This document shows positions 41,053-50,015 of a stretch of 57,411 bases of DNA, piece after piece. The translations under genes were made by a program, and so were the position numbers. The stretch's first letter is position 1. Every line of letters begins with the position of its first letter. The notes below the pieces were generated by a model. It did no database searches and was not told the DNA's origin. It worked only from the letters and a program-made list of their open reading frames with translations. This stretch comes from Pseudomonas sp. UBA4194. Its GTDB lineage: Bacteria; Pseudomonadota; Gammaproteobacteria; Pseudomonadales; Pseudomonadaceae. Where the stretch lies: assembly GCF_002379585.1 (NCBI RefSeq), contig NZ_DFUE01000040.1, positions 33,714 through 91,124 on the forward strand. Reading direction: 5' to 3'.

Positions 41053-41859
41053 ATGAACGACAACGAACAGCCCCCAAGCACCAGCCAACCCGATCCCTGG
41101 CGCCAGCTGCGTGACCTTACCCCAGCCCGCATTGCCCTGGGGCGGGCGGGCACCAGCCTGCCCAGCGCCGCGCAACTGGACTTCCAGTACGCTCATGCCC
41201 AGGCCCGCGATGCGGTGCACCTGGCGTTCGACAGCGCCGGCCTGGCCGCGCAGTGTGAGCAGAGTCTGAAGTTGCACAGCGCCGCGGCCGACCGGCACAC
41301 GTACCTGCAGCGTCCGGATCTGGGGCGCCGGCTGGACGCAGCCTCGGTAGAGCAGCTGCGTGACTATGCCGGCCACCACGCTGCAGGGTTCGATCTTGTG
41401 GTCGTGGTCGCCGACGGGCTGTCGGCGCTGGCCGTGCACCGCCACGCGCCGCCGATGCTGCAACGCATCGAAGCGCTTGCCACGGCCGAGGGCTGGAGCC
41501 TGGCGCCGGTGTGTCTGGTGGAGCAGGGGCGGGTGGCGGTGGCCGACGAAGTCGCGCAATTGCTGGGTGCACGCATGGCCTTGATGCTCATCGGCGAGCG
41601 CCCCGGTCTGAGCTCCCCCGACAGCCTTGGCCTGTATTTCACCTATGCGCCGCGGGTGGGCTTGAACGATGCTGCGCGCAACTGCATTTCCAACGTGCGT
41701 CTCGAAGGCCTCAGCTATGCCACTGCCGCACACAAGCTGCTCTACCTGATGCGCGAGGCCTGGCGACGCCAGTTGTCCGGTGTCAGCTTGAAGGATGAAG
41801 CGCAGGTGCCGGTGCTGGACGGGGACTCCAGCGTGCGGCCGGGGAATTTCCTGGTGTAG
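41053..41859 (+). CDS. eutC: Ethanolamine ammonia-lyase small subunit
   Basis: A 268-residue subunit completing the lyase and binding the cobalamin. The N-terminal region LRDLTPARIALGRAGTSLPSAAQLDFQYAHAQARDAVH, the central DLVVVVADGLSALAVHRHAPPM, GERPGLSSPDSLGLYFTYAPRVG and DAARNCISNVRLEGLSYATAA are all typical of EutC. It follows eutB by 33 bp. A GC hairpin at 41871-41889 may end the operon. Confidence 0.95.
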   Translation: MNDNEQPPSTSQPDPWRQLRDLTPARIALGRAGTSLPSAAQLDFQYAHAQARDAVHLAFDSAGLAAQCEQSLKLHSAAADRHTYLQRPDLGRRLDAASVEQLRDYAGHHAAGFDLVVVVADGLSALAVHRHAPPMLQRIEALATAEGWSLAPVCLVEQGRVAVADEVAQLLGARMALMLIGERPGLSSPDSLGLYFTYAPRVGLNDAARNCISNVRLEGLSYATAAHKLLYLMREAWRRQLSGVSLKDEAQVPVLDGDSSVRPGNFLV

Positions 41860-41870
41860 CCAACACTCGC

Positions 41871-41889
41871 TGCCTGCGGCGCGCAGGCA
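41871..41889 (+). terminator. Hairpin after eutC
   Basis: TGCCTGCG, loop GCG, CGCAGGCA: a perfect 8-bp stem 11 bp after the eutC stop. No T-run, so a weak candidate. Confidence 0.3.
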
Positions 41890-41975
41890 CTCAAGATATC
41901 GGAGACTTGGCCGATGCTCTGTTTGAACACCCTGGCCTGCTTCGCGCCTGGCGCGCTTTTTCTGCCGAGTACCCG

Positions 41976-43604
41976 ATGATGTTCCTGAGCAAATCCCTGA
42001 AGGCGCAAATGCTCGCCTTGATCGGCGCGAGCTTGCTGGCCATGCTGCTGATCGCCCTGGCCAGCTTTCATTTCCTCTCCAATGGTGTTCAGCAGTACCG
42101 TCAACTGGTCCAGGGGCCGCTGCAGACCTCCCAATTGATCGATGAAGCCAACCTGCAATTCAAGATTCAGGTCCAGGAGTGGAAGAACGTGCTGCTGCGC
42201 GGTAAGCAGCCAGCTGAGCTGAACAAGTACTGGGGCCAGTTCCAGGATCGCCAGCGTGACGTACAGACGATTCTGGCCAAGCTGATTGCCTTGCCCAGCA
42301 CTGACGAGACGTTGCGCAGCAGCCTGACGCAACTGGCCAATGATCACCGCGCATTGGGCAGCGCCTACGAGAAAGGCCGCGATGCCTTCGTGGCCGCGGG
42401 TGCCGACCCGCTTGCCGGTGACACTTCGGTCAAAGGCGTGGACCGGGCCACAAGCGAGCGCATGAGTGCGCTGGTCACCCAGATCCGCGAGCAAGGCACG
42501 GCGCAAGCGACTGCAATCAGTGCGGCCGCCGAGCAGACCGTCTGGATCGGGCTGCTGGTGATGTTGCTGTCGGGCCTGGCGATTGGCGTTGTCAGTGTGT
42601 GGCTGGTCAGCCGGTACCTGGTCGCACCGATCAGCCAACTCATCGACTACGTTGCCGATCTCAGCCGTGGCCAGTTGCAGCAGCGTGTGCAAAGTGACCG
42701 TCAGGACGAGCTGGGCCGCCTGGCGGTGGCCGCCAACACCTTGCGTGACTTCCTGGCGGAAACGTTCAGCCGCCTCAAACGCAACGCATCGGAGCTGGAT
42801 GGGGCCAGCAGCGAGTTGCATCAGATAGCCCGGCAAATGTCCCAGGGCACCCAGGATCAGTTCGAGCGTACCGACCAGGTCGCCACGGCGATGAGCGAGA
42901 TGTCTGCCACGGCCATGGAGGTAGCTCGCCACGCCGGTGAAGCAGCGCGCGCCGCCGATGAGGCAGACGAATCGGCGCATCAGGGCGGTGATGCCATGCG
43001 CGCGACCATTGCGACCATTACCGACATGCGTGGCGAAATCAGCACGACCGCCGAGGTTATCCGTCGTCTGGAAACCGACAGCGGGCGCGTGGGTAAGGTG
43101 CTCGAGGTGATCCGTGGAATCGCCGAGCAAACCAACCTGCTGGCACTCAACGCGGCCATCGAGGCTGCACGTGCCGGTGAGGCCGGCCGCGGCTTTGCAG
43201 TAGTGGCAGACGAGGTGCGCAGCTTGGCCCAGCGCACCGCGTCATCGATCAGTGAAATCAACCAGATCATCGATGCTGTCCAGCTCGGTGCCACCGATGC
43301 GGCGCGGGCTATCCACAGCGGTCAGGCACGCAGTGAGGAAAGCGTGCACCAGGTGACCCGCACCGGCGAAGTGCTGCAACGCATCACCGGCGCGGTAGAG
43401 GCGATTCGCGACATGAACCGCCAGATCGCCACCGCCGCAGAGGAGCAGACTGCCGTGGCTGAAGACATCGCGCGTAACCTGACCGACATCACCACGATCG
43501 CCAGCAACAACCAGGACAACGTCAAGCGCACAGAGGCTGCCAGTACTCGGTTGCACGACCTGTCGGCGCAACTGAACGATGTGACTGACCGCCTGAGCGC
43601 GTAG
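41976..43604 (+). CDS. Methyl-accepting chemotaxis protein
   Basis: A 542-residue chemoreceptor. TM1 lies at about residues 9-33 (LALIGASLLAMLLIALASF), a roughly 155-residue helical periplasmic sensor follows (four-helix-bundle-like), then TM2 at about 188-212 (WIGLLVMLLSGLAIGVVSVWL), a HAMP domain (YLVAPISQLIDYVADLSRGQL), and a cytoplasmic signalling domain with the conserved tip EVIRGIAEQTNLLALNAAIEAARAGE (about 376-402). It relays ligand binding to CheA/CheW. ATG 41976 or 41979 (MFLSKSLKAQ) are both possible starts. Position after eutC hints at an ethanolamine link, but the sensor domain is not diagnostic. Confidence 0.92.
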   Translation: MMFLSKSLKAQMLALIGASLLAMLLIALASFHFLSNGVQQYRQLVQGPLQTSQLIDEANLQFKIQVQEWKNVLLRGKQPAELNKYWGQFQDRQRDVQTILAKLIALPSTDETLRSSLTQLANDHRALGSAYEKGRDAFVAAGADPLAGDTSVKGVDRATSERMSALVTQIREQGTAQATAISAAAEQTVWIGLLVMLLSGLAIGVVSVWLVSRYLVAPISQLIDYVADLSRGQLQQRVQSDRQDELGRLAVAANTLRDFLAETFSRLKRNASELDGASSELHQIARQMSQGTQDQFERTDQVATAMSEMSATAMEVARHAGEAARAADEADESAHQGGDAMRATIATITDMRGEISTTAEVIRRLETDSGRVGKVLEVIRGIAEQTNLLALNAAIEAARAGEAGRGFAVVADEVRSLAQRTASSISEINQIIDAVQLGATDAARAIHSGQARSEESVHQVTRTGEVLQRITGAVEAIRDMNRQIATAAEEQTAVAEDIARNLTDITTIASNNQDNVKRTEAASTRLHDLSAQLNDVTDRLSA

Positions 43605-43793
43605 CCGAGTGGCGCACGTTTTCTCGCGAATCCGGCGCCGCCGTGCCACTGCTCGATATTCGTGCCCTTTAGACAGCGCAATGCGGGGGTAGAGGGCTTG
43701 GCAGCAGGTGGGCACAATGTTATTTTGCCACCATCGTTGAACGCCCTTGGTCTCTCGCAGGAAGCACGAGCCTGTCATCAGCAGGAATGGTTC

Positions 43794-45122
43794 ATGCCCG
43801 ATCCCACCTTGTATGCTGCGAGAGCCCCGCTGGCGCCGGTCAATCAGGCCAGTGGAGTGCCTGATCGAGCGCAGTTTCTGGCGGATCTGGACGAGCTGCT
43901 GTGGCAATGCCCCGACGAGCGCCGCTACCTGGTGATGATCGATGCGGTGGACACCGCCTGGGCCCACGACATGACCCTGGCCATGGGCCTGAGTCCATTC
44001 GAAAGCCTGATGCGCTGCATTGCCGGCCGGCTGGTGCGGTTGCTGGCTGGTCAAGCCATCATCTATCACATTGGCGTGAAGCGTTTTGCCTTCGTGATGG
44101 ATGGCGATTATCTGGACCTGGACGCTTACCTGGACACCTTGATCCGCGCCTTGCGCTGTCCCAGCGTGATCGAGGGCATACCGGTCAGGCCCACCGTGCG
44201 TGCGGGCATCACGCCCTTTCGCACCACCGTGGAAAGCGCGGGCGATGTCCTGCGCCAGGCCATGTATGCCGCAGAGCTGGCCGTACAGGACGGACGCGTC
44301 TGGGCCTGGTACGACCCGGTTCGCGACAGCGCCTATCGCCGCGCCTTCAACCTGGCTTCCGACGTCAATATGGCCATGAGCAGTGGCCAGCTACGGCTGG
44401 TGTTCCAGCCGCGCTTCGCCTTGCCCGAAGGCGACCAGGTCAGTGCCGAGGCGCTGCTGCGCTGGGACCATCCACGCCTTGGCCCGGTGTCTCCGGACGA
44501 GTTCATTCCGGTGCTGGAGAAGAACGGATTGATTCACGGCGTCACTCGGTGGGTCATCGATTCGGCGCTGGCCATGCTGGCCCAGTGGCCGGTGGCGACC
44601 TTGACCAAGCTGTCGCTGAACCTGTCGCCACAGGATTTCGACGGCCATGACATCACCGCCGTGATCCATCAGGCCTGCCTGAAGCACCGTATCGACCCAA
44701 ACCGCCTGGAAGTGGAGATCACCGAAGGCGAATGGCTGCGCTCCAACCCGCGAGTATTGGGGCAGTTGGCGGGCATCCGGCAGTTGGGCGTGGACGTGGC
44801 CATCGATGACTTCGGTACCGGCTACAGCAACTTCTCCTACCTGCACGAGATACCGGCCAACGTGGTGAAGCTGGACAAGTCGATGATCACCGACATGGAA
44901 AGCAATTCACGCCACCAGACGATTGTGCGTTCGGTGCTGCAGTTGGCGCGCGAGTTGGGTTATCGCACCGTGGCCGAGGGTGTGGAGACGTTCAAGTGCA
45001 TGCAGTTGATTCGCGCCCTGGGCTGTGACGAAGCTCAAGGCTTCTACTTCGCCCGCCCCATGCAGGAGCAGGAGTTCGTGGGCTGGAGTTGTGCTTCGCG
45101 GTTTCCGCTGCGCAAGGTGTGA
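43794..45122 (+). CDS. EAL-domain c-di-GMP phosphodiesterase with degenerate GGDEF
   Basis: A 442-residue cytoplasmic protein. The N-terminal ~190 residues look like a degenerate GGDEF domain: the signature is replaced by IGVKRFAFVM, so no cyclase activity is expected. The C-terminal EAL domain keeps the catalytic set: EALLRW with E219, NLSPQDF, EITEGEW, DDFGTGYS with D338/D339, VKLDKSM, AEGVET and DEAQGFYFARPM. It should hydrolyse c-di-GMP to pGpG and so favour motility over biofilm. The start at 43794 (MPDPTLYA) has AGGA upstream. It follows the chemoreceptor gene by 190 bp and has no transmembrane sensor. Confidence 0.9.
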   Translation: MPDPTLYAARAPLAPVNQASGVPDRAQFLADLDELLWQCPDERRYLVMIDAVDTAWAHDMTLAMGLSPFESLMRCIAGRLVRLLAGQAIIYHIGVKRFAFVMDGDYLDLDAYLDTLIRALRCPSVIEGIPVRPTVRAGITPFRTTVESAGDVLRQAMYAAELAVQDGRVWAWYDPVRDSAYRRAFNLASDVNMAMSSGQLRLVFQPRFALPEGDQVSAEALLRWDHPRLGPVSPDEFIPVLEKNGLIHGVTRWVIDSALAMLAQWPVATLTKLSLNLSPQDFDGHDITAVIHQACLKHRIDPNRLEVEITEGEWLRSNPRVLGQLAGIRQLGVDVAIDDFGTGYSNFSYLHEIPANVVKLDKSMITDMESNSRHQTIVRSVLQLARELGYRTVAEGVETFKCMQLIRALGCDEAQGFYFARPMQEQEFVGWSCASRFPLRKV

Positions 45123-45135
45123 GCGGGGCTGAAGC

Positions 45136-45204
45136 CTTCGCGGCTGTACGCCGCTCCTACAGGGATCGCGGTGCCCCTGTAGGAGCGGCGTCCTAGCCGC
45201 GAAG
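45136..45204. repeat. Family C inverted REP pair (REPIN)
   Basis: CTTCGCGGCTGTACGCCGCT at the left and AGCGGCGTCCTAGCCGCGAA at the right, about 15 bp between arms, filling the gap between the convergent EAL and glycosyltransferase genes. Confidence 0.85.
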
Positions 45205-45221
45205 ACGTCAAACCCGCCGAC

Positions 45222-46265
45222 TCAAAAAGCCCGTCCAAACACCGTCTCGATAGCCCCCGCTGCCGCCATTGCAGCCTCGCCATCCACCAATGCCCGCCAT
45301 CCATCCTCCCCAGGCAACGCTCGCGCCGCCTGCAACAATTCGGGCCATAGCGCGGCGTCAGGCATGGCCGGCAGGCCAATGGCCACACCCAGCCGAGTCA
45401 ATTGCTGCGCCTGTATGACCTGCTCATCGAACGGCCGATTTTCGGCGATGGCGATGTATCGCTTGCCCAGGCTGGCCACCTCTGCCAGCACGTTGTCGCC
45501 GGCGCTGCCGACCACGATCTCGGCCTCCAGCAGTTGTTCCAGCGGATCAGGCAGCCGGCCCAGCAGTTGCAGGTTGGCGGGCAGCGGCGCCGCAGTTCGA
45601 GTGAGTGGGCCGGCTACCCGAAAATCGAATCCGGGGCAGGCCAGGGCGATCTCGGCCAGTGCTACGGTGCTGAAAGCAGTGCCGCCCTGACCGACCAGCA
45701 CCAGCACGCGGCCCTGCCGTTCGCAGCTGGCGCCGCCGGCGTGTGTGGCGAAACGTGAAATCCAGCCGCTGTGGCAGGTTTTGTCGATCATCCACGCGGG
45801 GGTATCGCTGGCTTCCATGGGGGCGGGGTAGGGTGCCAGCAGCATCGACGCCGAGGCATAGGCTTGCAGGTGGGCCGGGTCGCAGCGCAGGCCGTGCTGG
45901 CGCATGTACACGCACGGCACGCCGAACAGCCGCGCGAGCATGGCCACCTCCACCGAGACATCGACCACCAGCACACAGGGCCAGGCCTGGCGCATCCAAT
46001 CCGCCAGCAAGCCCATGCGCTCGCGCAACCCGGCTACCGCCAGCGGCGCGTAGTGCAGGGTGGCAAAGCTCTCCACGTTCATTCCCGGCGCGGTGTCCCC
46101 CGGCAACGGCAGCGTGCGCACATTGGCCGGCATCGGCACGTCGGGCAATTGGGAGCCGATCAGGGTCACGTCGCAGTTCAAGTGGCGAGCGATGGCCAGC
46201 GCGCGCATGGCATGTCCGGCACCGTGATGATGCACGTAATAGCCCAGTTGCGGTCGTTCAGCCAC
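45222..46265 (-). CDS. MurG-like glycosyltransferase
   Basis: A 347-residue GT-B protein related to family 28/MurG-like transferases. The N-terminus YYVHHHGAGHAMRALAIARHL is the usual glycine-rich His motif; the C-terminal half has VLVLVGQGGTAFSTVALAEIA and EIVVGSAGDNVLAEVASLGKRYIAIAENRPFDEQ, which fits UDP-sugar binding. Acceptor and sugar are unknown. It overlaps the upstream GT4 gene by 8 bp, so both are translated from one message and likely act on one glycan. Confidence 0.85.
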   Translation of the reverse strand: MAERPQLGYYVHHHGAGHAMRALAIARHLNCDVTLIGSQLPDVPMPANVRTLPLPGDTAPGMNVESFATLHYAPLAVAGLRERMGLLADWMRQAWPCVLVVDVSVEVAMLARLFGVPCVYMRQHGLRCDPAHLQAYASASMLLAPYPAPMEASDTPAWMIDKTCHSGWISRFATHAGGASCERQGRVLVLVGQGGTAFSTVALAEIALACPGFDFRVAGPLTRTAAPLPANLQLLGRLPDPLEQLLEAEIVVGSAGDNVLAEVASLGKRYIAIAENRPFDEQVIQAQQLTRLGVAIGLPAMPDAALWPELLQAARALPGEDGWRALVDGEAAMAAAGAIETVFGRAF

Positions 46266-47319
46266 GGCCCGCCACCCGATGCAACAGCGACTCGTAGCGA
46301 TCCAGCATGGTCGCCTGGCCCCAGTGGGTTTCGGCGTGCAGGCGACAGGCCAGACGCGACTTGCGCCGTGCCAGGCGGATGGCCTGGGCCAACCCGTCGA
46401 CGTCGTCCGGGCCCGCCAATGCGCCGGTGGCCTCAGTCAGCAGGTCGGCAATCGCGCCGCGGGCGAATGCTGCCACGGGGGTGCCGCACGCCAGCGCTTC
46501 AGCGACCACCAGGCCGAAAGGCTCTTCCCAGCGCGGGGTCACCAACGCCACGCAGGCACTGGCGAGTTCGGTGGCCAGCTCATCCCGTGAGAGATGCCCC
46601 AGATAGCGGCATTGGTCGCTCAGACGCGGTTTGATGTGTTCGTTGAAATAGCCCTGATCCACGGCTTGTCCGGCAAGGCGCAAGGGGATGCCCGCCAACT
46701 TCGCCGCATCCATGGCCAGGTGCGCGCCCTTGTCGGGCACCAGCCGACCGAACCAGATGGCATGCTCGCCCGGTGCATCGCGTGGCGTCCAGGTCTGCAG
46801 GTCGATGCCGTTGGGGATGACCTCGCACTCGGGCAGCAAGGCCTGCCACTGCCTGGCATTGGCTGCAGAGATGGTCGCAAAATGGCCAGCGCGGCGGTCG
46901 CCACTGTAGGCATTGATCAATTCGAAAAAGGGCGGGGTGTGCAACACCGTGAGCATGGGGGTGCGGATCATCGAGGCCATGGTAGCGGGCACGTAGTGCA
47001 GGCTGTTGTTGAAAATCACATCCAGGCCACGGTCATCGATGCCCTGCATGACCTTCAGGTACGCGTGGTGCTCTTCGATGTACTCGGAACTAAGGCAGGT
47101 GCGGCGGCCATCCTTGTAGTTGCTGTCGTCCCACATGGGCACGATGTTCAATGCGGGGTCGCTGCCGGAGCTGGCGAACAGCGTGACGTCGTGCCCGCGG
47201 GCTATCAGGCCGGCGGTCACGTCATGGGTAAAGGCTTCGAGGCCGCCGGCAAAAGGCTGGCGAACGGGGTGCTTGATGTGGGTAAGCACACCAATGCGCA
47301 ACGGGCTGGGGGAGGGCAT
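46258..47319 (-). CDS. Family 4 glycosyltransferase
   Basis: A 353-residue GT-B, GT4-type transferase. N-terminus RIGVLTHIKHPVRQPFAGGLEAFTHDVTAGLIARGHDVTLFA; donor site marked by GRLVPDKGAHLAMDAAKLAGIPLRLAG and the EX7E motif EEPFGLVVAEALACGTPV. It probably transfers a nucleotide-activated sugar in a surface polysaccharide or small glycoconjugate pathway. First gene of a two-gene unit with the MurG-like transferase. No flippase, polymerase or sugar-nucleotide gene lies nearby. Confidence 0.88.
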   Translation of the reverse strand: MPSPSPLRIGVLTHIKHPVRQPFAGGLEAFTHDVTAGLIARGHDVTLFASSGSDPALNIVPMWDDSNYKDGRRTCLSSEYIEEHHAYLKVMQGIDDRGLDVIFNNSLHYVPATMASMIRTPMLTVLHTPPFFELINAYSGDRRAGHFATISAANARQWQALLPECEVIPNGIDLQTWTPRDAPGEHAIWFGRLVPDKGAHLAMDAAKLAGIPLRLAGQAVDQGYFNEHIKPRLSDQCRYLGHLSRDELATELASACVALVTPRWEEPFGLVVAEALACGTPVAAFARGAIADLLTEATGALAGPDDVDGLAQAIRLARRKSRLACRLHAETHWGQATMLDRYESLLHRVAGRG

Positions 47320-47426
47320 CGCAGGGGCATTCCTTGGGCAGATGCAGGTTTGAGGCTTGGGGCGGGGAATGGTTGCATAGTTGTTGCGGGGTGTCAGGTG
47401 GGAGGGAGCAGGGGGGTGGTATTTGT

Positions 47427-47718
47427 GGGGAATGGCCCCCTCACCCCAGCCCTCTCCCTGAGGGAGAGGGAGCCGTACGTGGGTGTTGCGGATATACGCG
47501 ATCCGCTTTTAGCCCCCTCTCCCCTAGGGAGAGGGCTGGGGTGAGGGGACCATCCACAGCCGATTTCCAGCCAACCCCACCCAACCTCCCTAGGGGAGAG
47601 GGAGCCGTAGGTGGGTGTTGCGGATATACGCGATCCGCTTTTAGCTCCCTCTCCCTCAGGGAGAGGGCTGGGGTGAGGGGACCATCCACAGCCGATTTCC
47701 AGCCAACCCCACCCAACC
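47427..47718. repeat. Tandem pair of family A repeats (132-bp period)
   Basis: Copy 1 (47427-47560) has both arms and a core GTGTTGCGGATATACGCGAT; copy 2 (47585-47692) repeats that core and the right arm but has a shortened left arm. GCCGATTTCCAGCCAACCCC follows each copy at 47559 and 47691, giving an exact 132-bp period. The array reaches the stop codon of aldA and fills the 399-bp gap upstream of the glycosyltransferase pair; I see no gene in it. Confidence 0.88.
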
Positions 47719-49152
47719 TCACCCCTGCAAATACACCACATGGCTATGGGTGTACTCATACAACCCATGCTTGCCATCCGCCCCGCCGATCCCGGATTTG
47801 CGCACGCCGGCATGAAACCCTTGCATGGCTTCGAAGTTCTCCCGGTTGATGTAGGTCTCGCCAAAGTCAATTTCGCGCATGGCCTGCATCGCCTTGCCCA
47901 GGTCCTGGGTATAGATCGACGAGGTCAGCCCGTACTCGCAGTCGTTGGCCAGGGCGATGGCTTCGTCCAGACCGTCGACCACCTGGATCGGCAGGACCGG
48001 GCCGAAGATCTCCTTGCGCATGATCTCCATGTCGGCGGTACAGCCGGCCAGTACGGTAGGTTGATAATGAAACCCGCTGGGCCGATCCGCCACCTCGCCT
48101 CCGGTCACCAGGCTGGCCCCGGCGCTGACGGCAGTGCGCACCTTGGCCGCGACGCTGTCCAGGCCCTGGCGATTGATCAGCGGGCCCATTTCCACCGAGT
48201 TGTCGGCCAGCGGGTCACCGTAGCGGGTGGCGGCCATGGAGGCGGCGATGCGCTCGATGAACTGGTCAGCCACGGACCGCTCCACATACACCCGCTCGGC
48301 ACAGTTGCAGACCTGTCCGGTGTTGATGATGCGCGAATCACGGATGGCCTTGATCGCCACGTCCAGATTGGCGTCGGCCAACACAATGGCGGGCGCCTTG
48401 CCCCCCAGCTCGAGGTTCAGCTTGGTGATATTCGCGGCGGCGGCGGTCATGATCCGCGAGCCGGTTTCCACGCTGCCGGTAAAGCTGATCATGTCCACCT
48501 GACGGTGCGCACTCAGAGCCGCGCCGACGCGACCGTCACCGCACACCACGTTGAACACGCCCGGCGGCAAGTCGGTTTCGGCCACCAGACGGGCGAACTC
48601 GAAGCAGTTGTTCGGCGTTTCCTCACTGGGCTTGATCACGATGGTGTTGCCGGTGATCAACGCCGGAGCCATCTTGCGGGCGATGAGAAAGAACGGAAAA
48701 TTCCAGGGCAGGATGCCGGCCACCACGCCCAGCGGCTTGCGAAACAGAAAGATATTCTCGCCCGGACGGTCACTGGTGATGATCTCGCCTTCGATGCGGC
48801 GCGCCCATTCGGCCATGTAGTCCAGGTAGTCGGCGGTGAAGTTGACTTCCACCTCGGCCAGGGCGCTGATCTTGCCCTGCTCCAGGGTAATGGTGCGCGC
48901 CAGGTGGGCGACGTTCTCACGCAACTTGCTGGCAATGCGTCGCAGATGGCCGGCGCGTTCGATGGCCGGCTTGCGGGCCCAGTCTTTCTGCGCCTGCCGG
49001 GCGGCGTGCAGGGCGTCGTCGACGGCGCTGTCATCGGCGGCAGGCACCTTGGACAGCACGGCGCCGGTGGCCGGGTTGAGCACATCGAAATGCTCCCGAG
49101 CCTGGGTGAACTGGCCGTTGATGTAGTTCTGGTAAGTGGGTACGGACGGCAT
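47719..49152 (-). CDS. aldA: Lactaldehyde dehydrogenase
   Basis: A 477-residue NAD-dependent aldehyde dehydrogenase very similar to E. coli AldA: FTADYLDYMAEWARRIEGEI, GILPWNFPFFLIARKMAPAL, NLELGGKAPAIVL with E248, NTGQVCNCAERVYVE with the catalytic Cys region (C282/C284), and FGETYINRENFEAMQGFHAG with KSGIGGADGKHGLYEY at the end. It oxidises L-lactaldehyde to L-lactate. It is last in the minus-strand unit permease-rhmD-rhmA-aldA, where lactaldehyde is a product of the preceding aldolase. Glycolaldehyde is a possible additional substrate. Confidence 0.92.
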   Translation of the reverse strand: MPSVPTYQNYINGQFTQAREHFDVLNPATGAVLSKVPAADDSAVDDALHAARQAQKDWARKPAIERAGHLRRIASKLRENVAHLARTITLEQGKISALAEVEVNFTADYLDYMAEWARRIEGEIITSDRPGENIFLFRKPLGVVAGILPWNFPFFLIARKMAPALITGNTIVIKPSEETPNNCFEFARLVAETDLPPGVFNVVCGDGRVGAALSAHRQVDMISFTGSVETGSRIMTAAAANITKLNLELGGKAPAIVLADANLDVAIKAIRDSRIINTGQVCNCAERVYVERSVADQFIERIAASMAATRYGDPLADNSVEMGPLINRQGLDSVAAKVRTAVSAGASLVTGGEVADRPSGFHYQPTVLAGCTADMEIMRKEIFGPVLPIQVVDGLDEAIALANDCEYGLTSSIYTQDLGKAMQAMREIDFGETYINRENFEAMQGFHAGVRKSGIGGADGKHGLYEYTHSHVVYLQG

Positions 49153-49189
49153 GGCGGAGCTCCTGTTGTTCTAGTCGTTGGTGAGCGGC

Positions 49190-49990
49190 TCAATAGGTTC
49201 GCGACGGTGCGGCGACGTTTTCGGGTTCGCGGTAGCGTGCCAGGTTCTGCAAGGCGGCCTGACGCAACAGGCTGATATCGATGCCCACGGCGATGAACTG
49301 GCAACCCCATTGCTGGTAGCGCCGGGCGTCCTCTTCCTGGGGGGCGAGAATGCCGCAGATCTTGCCGGCGGCCAGCGTGGCGTCCACCGCGTGGCGGATC
49401 TGCTTTTGCACCTCGGGGTGCGAAGGGTTGCCCGCATAGCCCATGCCGGTGGACAGGTCGGCAGGGCCGATGAACACCGCGTCGACACCTTCGACGGCGG
49501 CGATGGCCTCGACATTCTCGACGCCGGCGCGGGACTCCACCTGCACGATCAGGCACAGCTGTTCCTGGGCGTGCTGCAGATAGTCAGGCACGCCATCCCA
49601 GCGAGTCGCGCGGGTCAGCCCACCGCCTACACCACGCACCCCCTGGGGCGGGTAACGCATTGCCCGCACCAGCTCGCGGGCCTGTTCGGCGGATTCCACC
49701 ATCGGCACCATCAGCGTCTGCACGCCAACGTCCAGCAGTTGCTTGATCAGCACCGTATCGCCGGTGACAGCCCGTACCACGGGCGCGGTGGCGTAGGGTG
49801 CCACAGCCTGCAGCTGGGCCAGAATGCTGGGCACGGTATTGGGCGCATGCTCGCCATCGATCAGCATCCAGTCGTAGCCGAAACCGGCGACGATTTCGGC
49901 GGCGTAGCCGGTGGCGAAGCCCGCCCAGATGCCATATTGCGGCTGGCCTTGGCCAAGGGCGGCCTTGAACGGGTTGATGGGCAGTTGCAT
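49190..49990 (-). CDS. rhmA: 2-keto-3-deoxy-L-rhamnonate aldolase
   Basis: A 266-residue HpcH/HpaI-family metal-dependent class II pyruvate aldolase, matching E. coli RhmA (YfaU, 267 residues): GYDWMLIDGEHAPNTV, LQAVAPYATAPVVRAV, QTLMVPMVESAEQAR, GVDAVFIGPADLSTGMGYAGNPSHPEVQ. It cleaves 2-keto-3-deoxy-L-rhamnonate to pyruvate and L-lactaldehyde. Encoded 25 bp after rhmD and 37 bp before aldA. A related role on 4-hydroxy-2-oxoheptanedioate is less likely given the neighbours. Confidence 0.88.
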   Translation of the reverse strand: MQLPINPFKAALGQGQPQYGIWAGFATGYAAEIVAGFGYDWMLIDGEHAPNTVPSILAQLQAVAPYATAPVVRAVTGDTVLIKQLLDVGVQTLMVPMVESAEQARELVRAMRYPPQGVRGVGGGLTRATRWDGVPDYLQHAQEQLCLIVQVESRAGVENVEAIAAVEGVDAVFIGPADLSTGMGYAGNPSHPEVQKQIRHAVDATLAAGKICGILAPQEEDARRYQQWGCQFIAVGIDISLLRQAALQNLARYREPENVAAPSRTY

Positions 49991-50015
49991 AGGGAATCCT
50001 TTTGGCGGCGATCGA

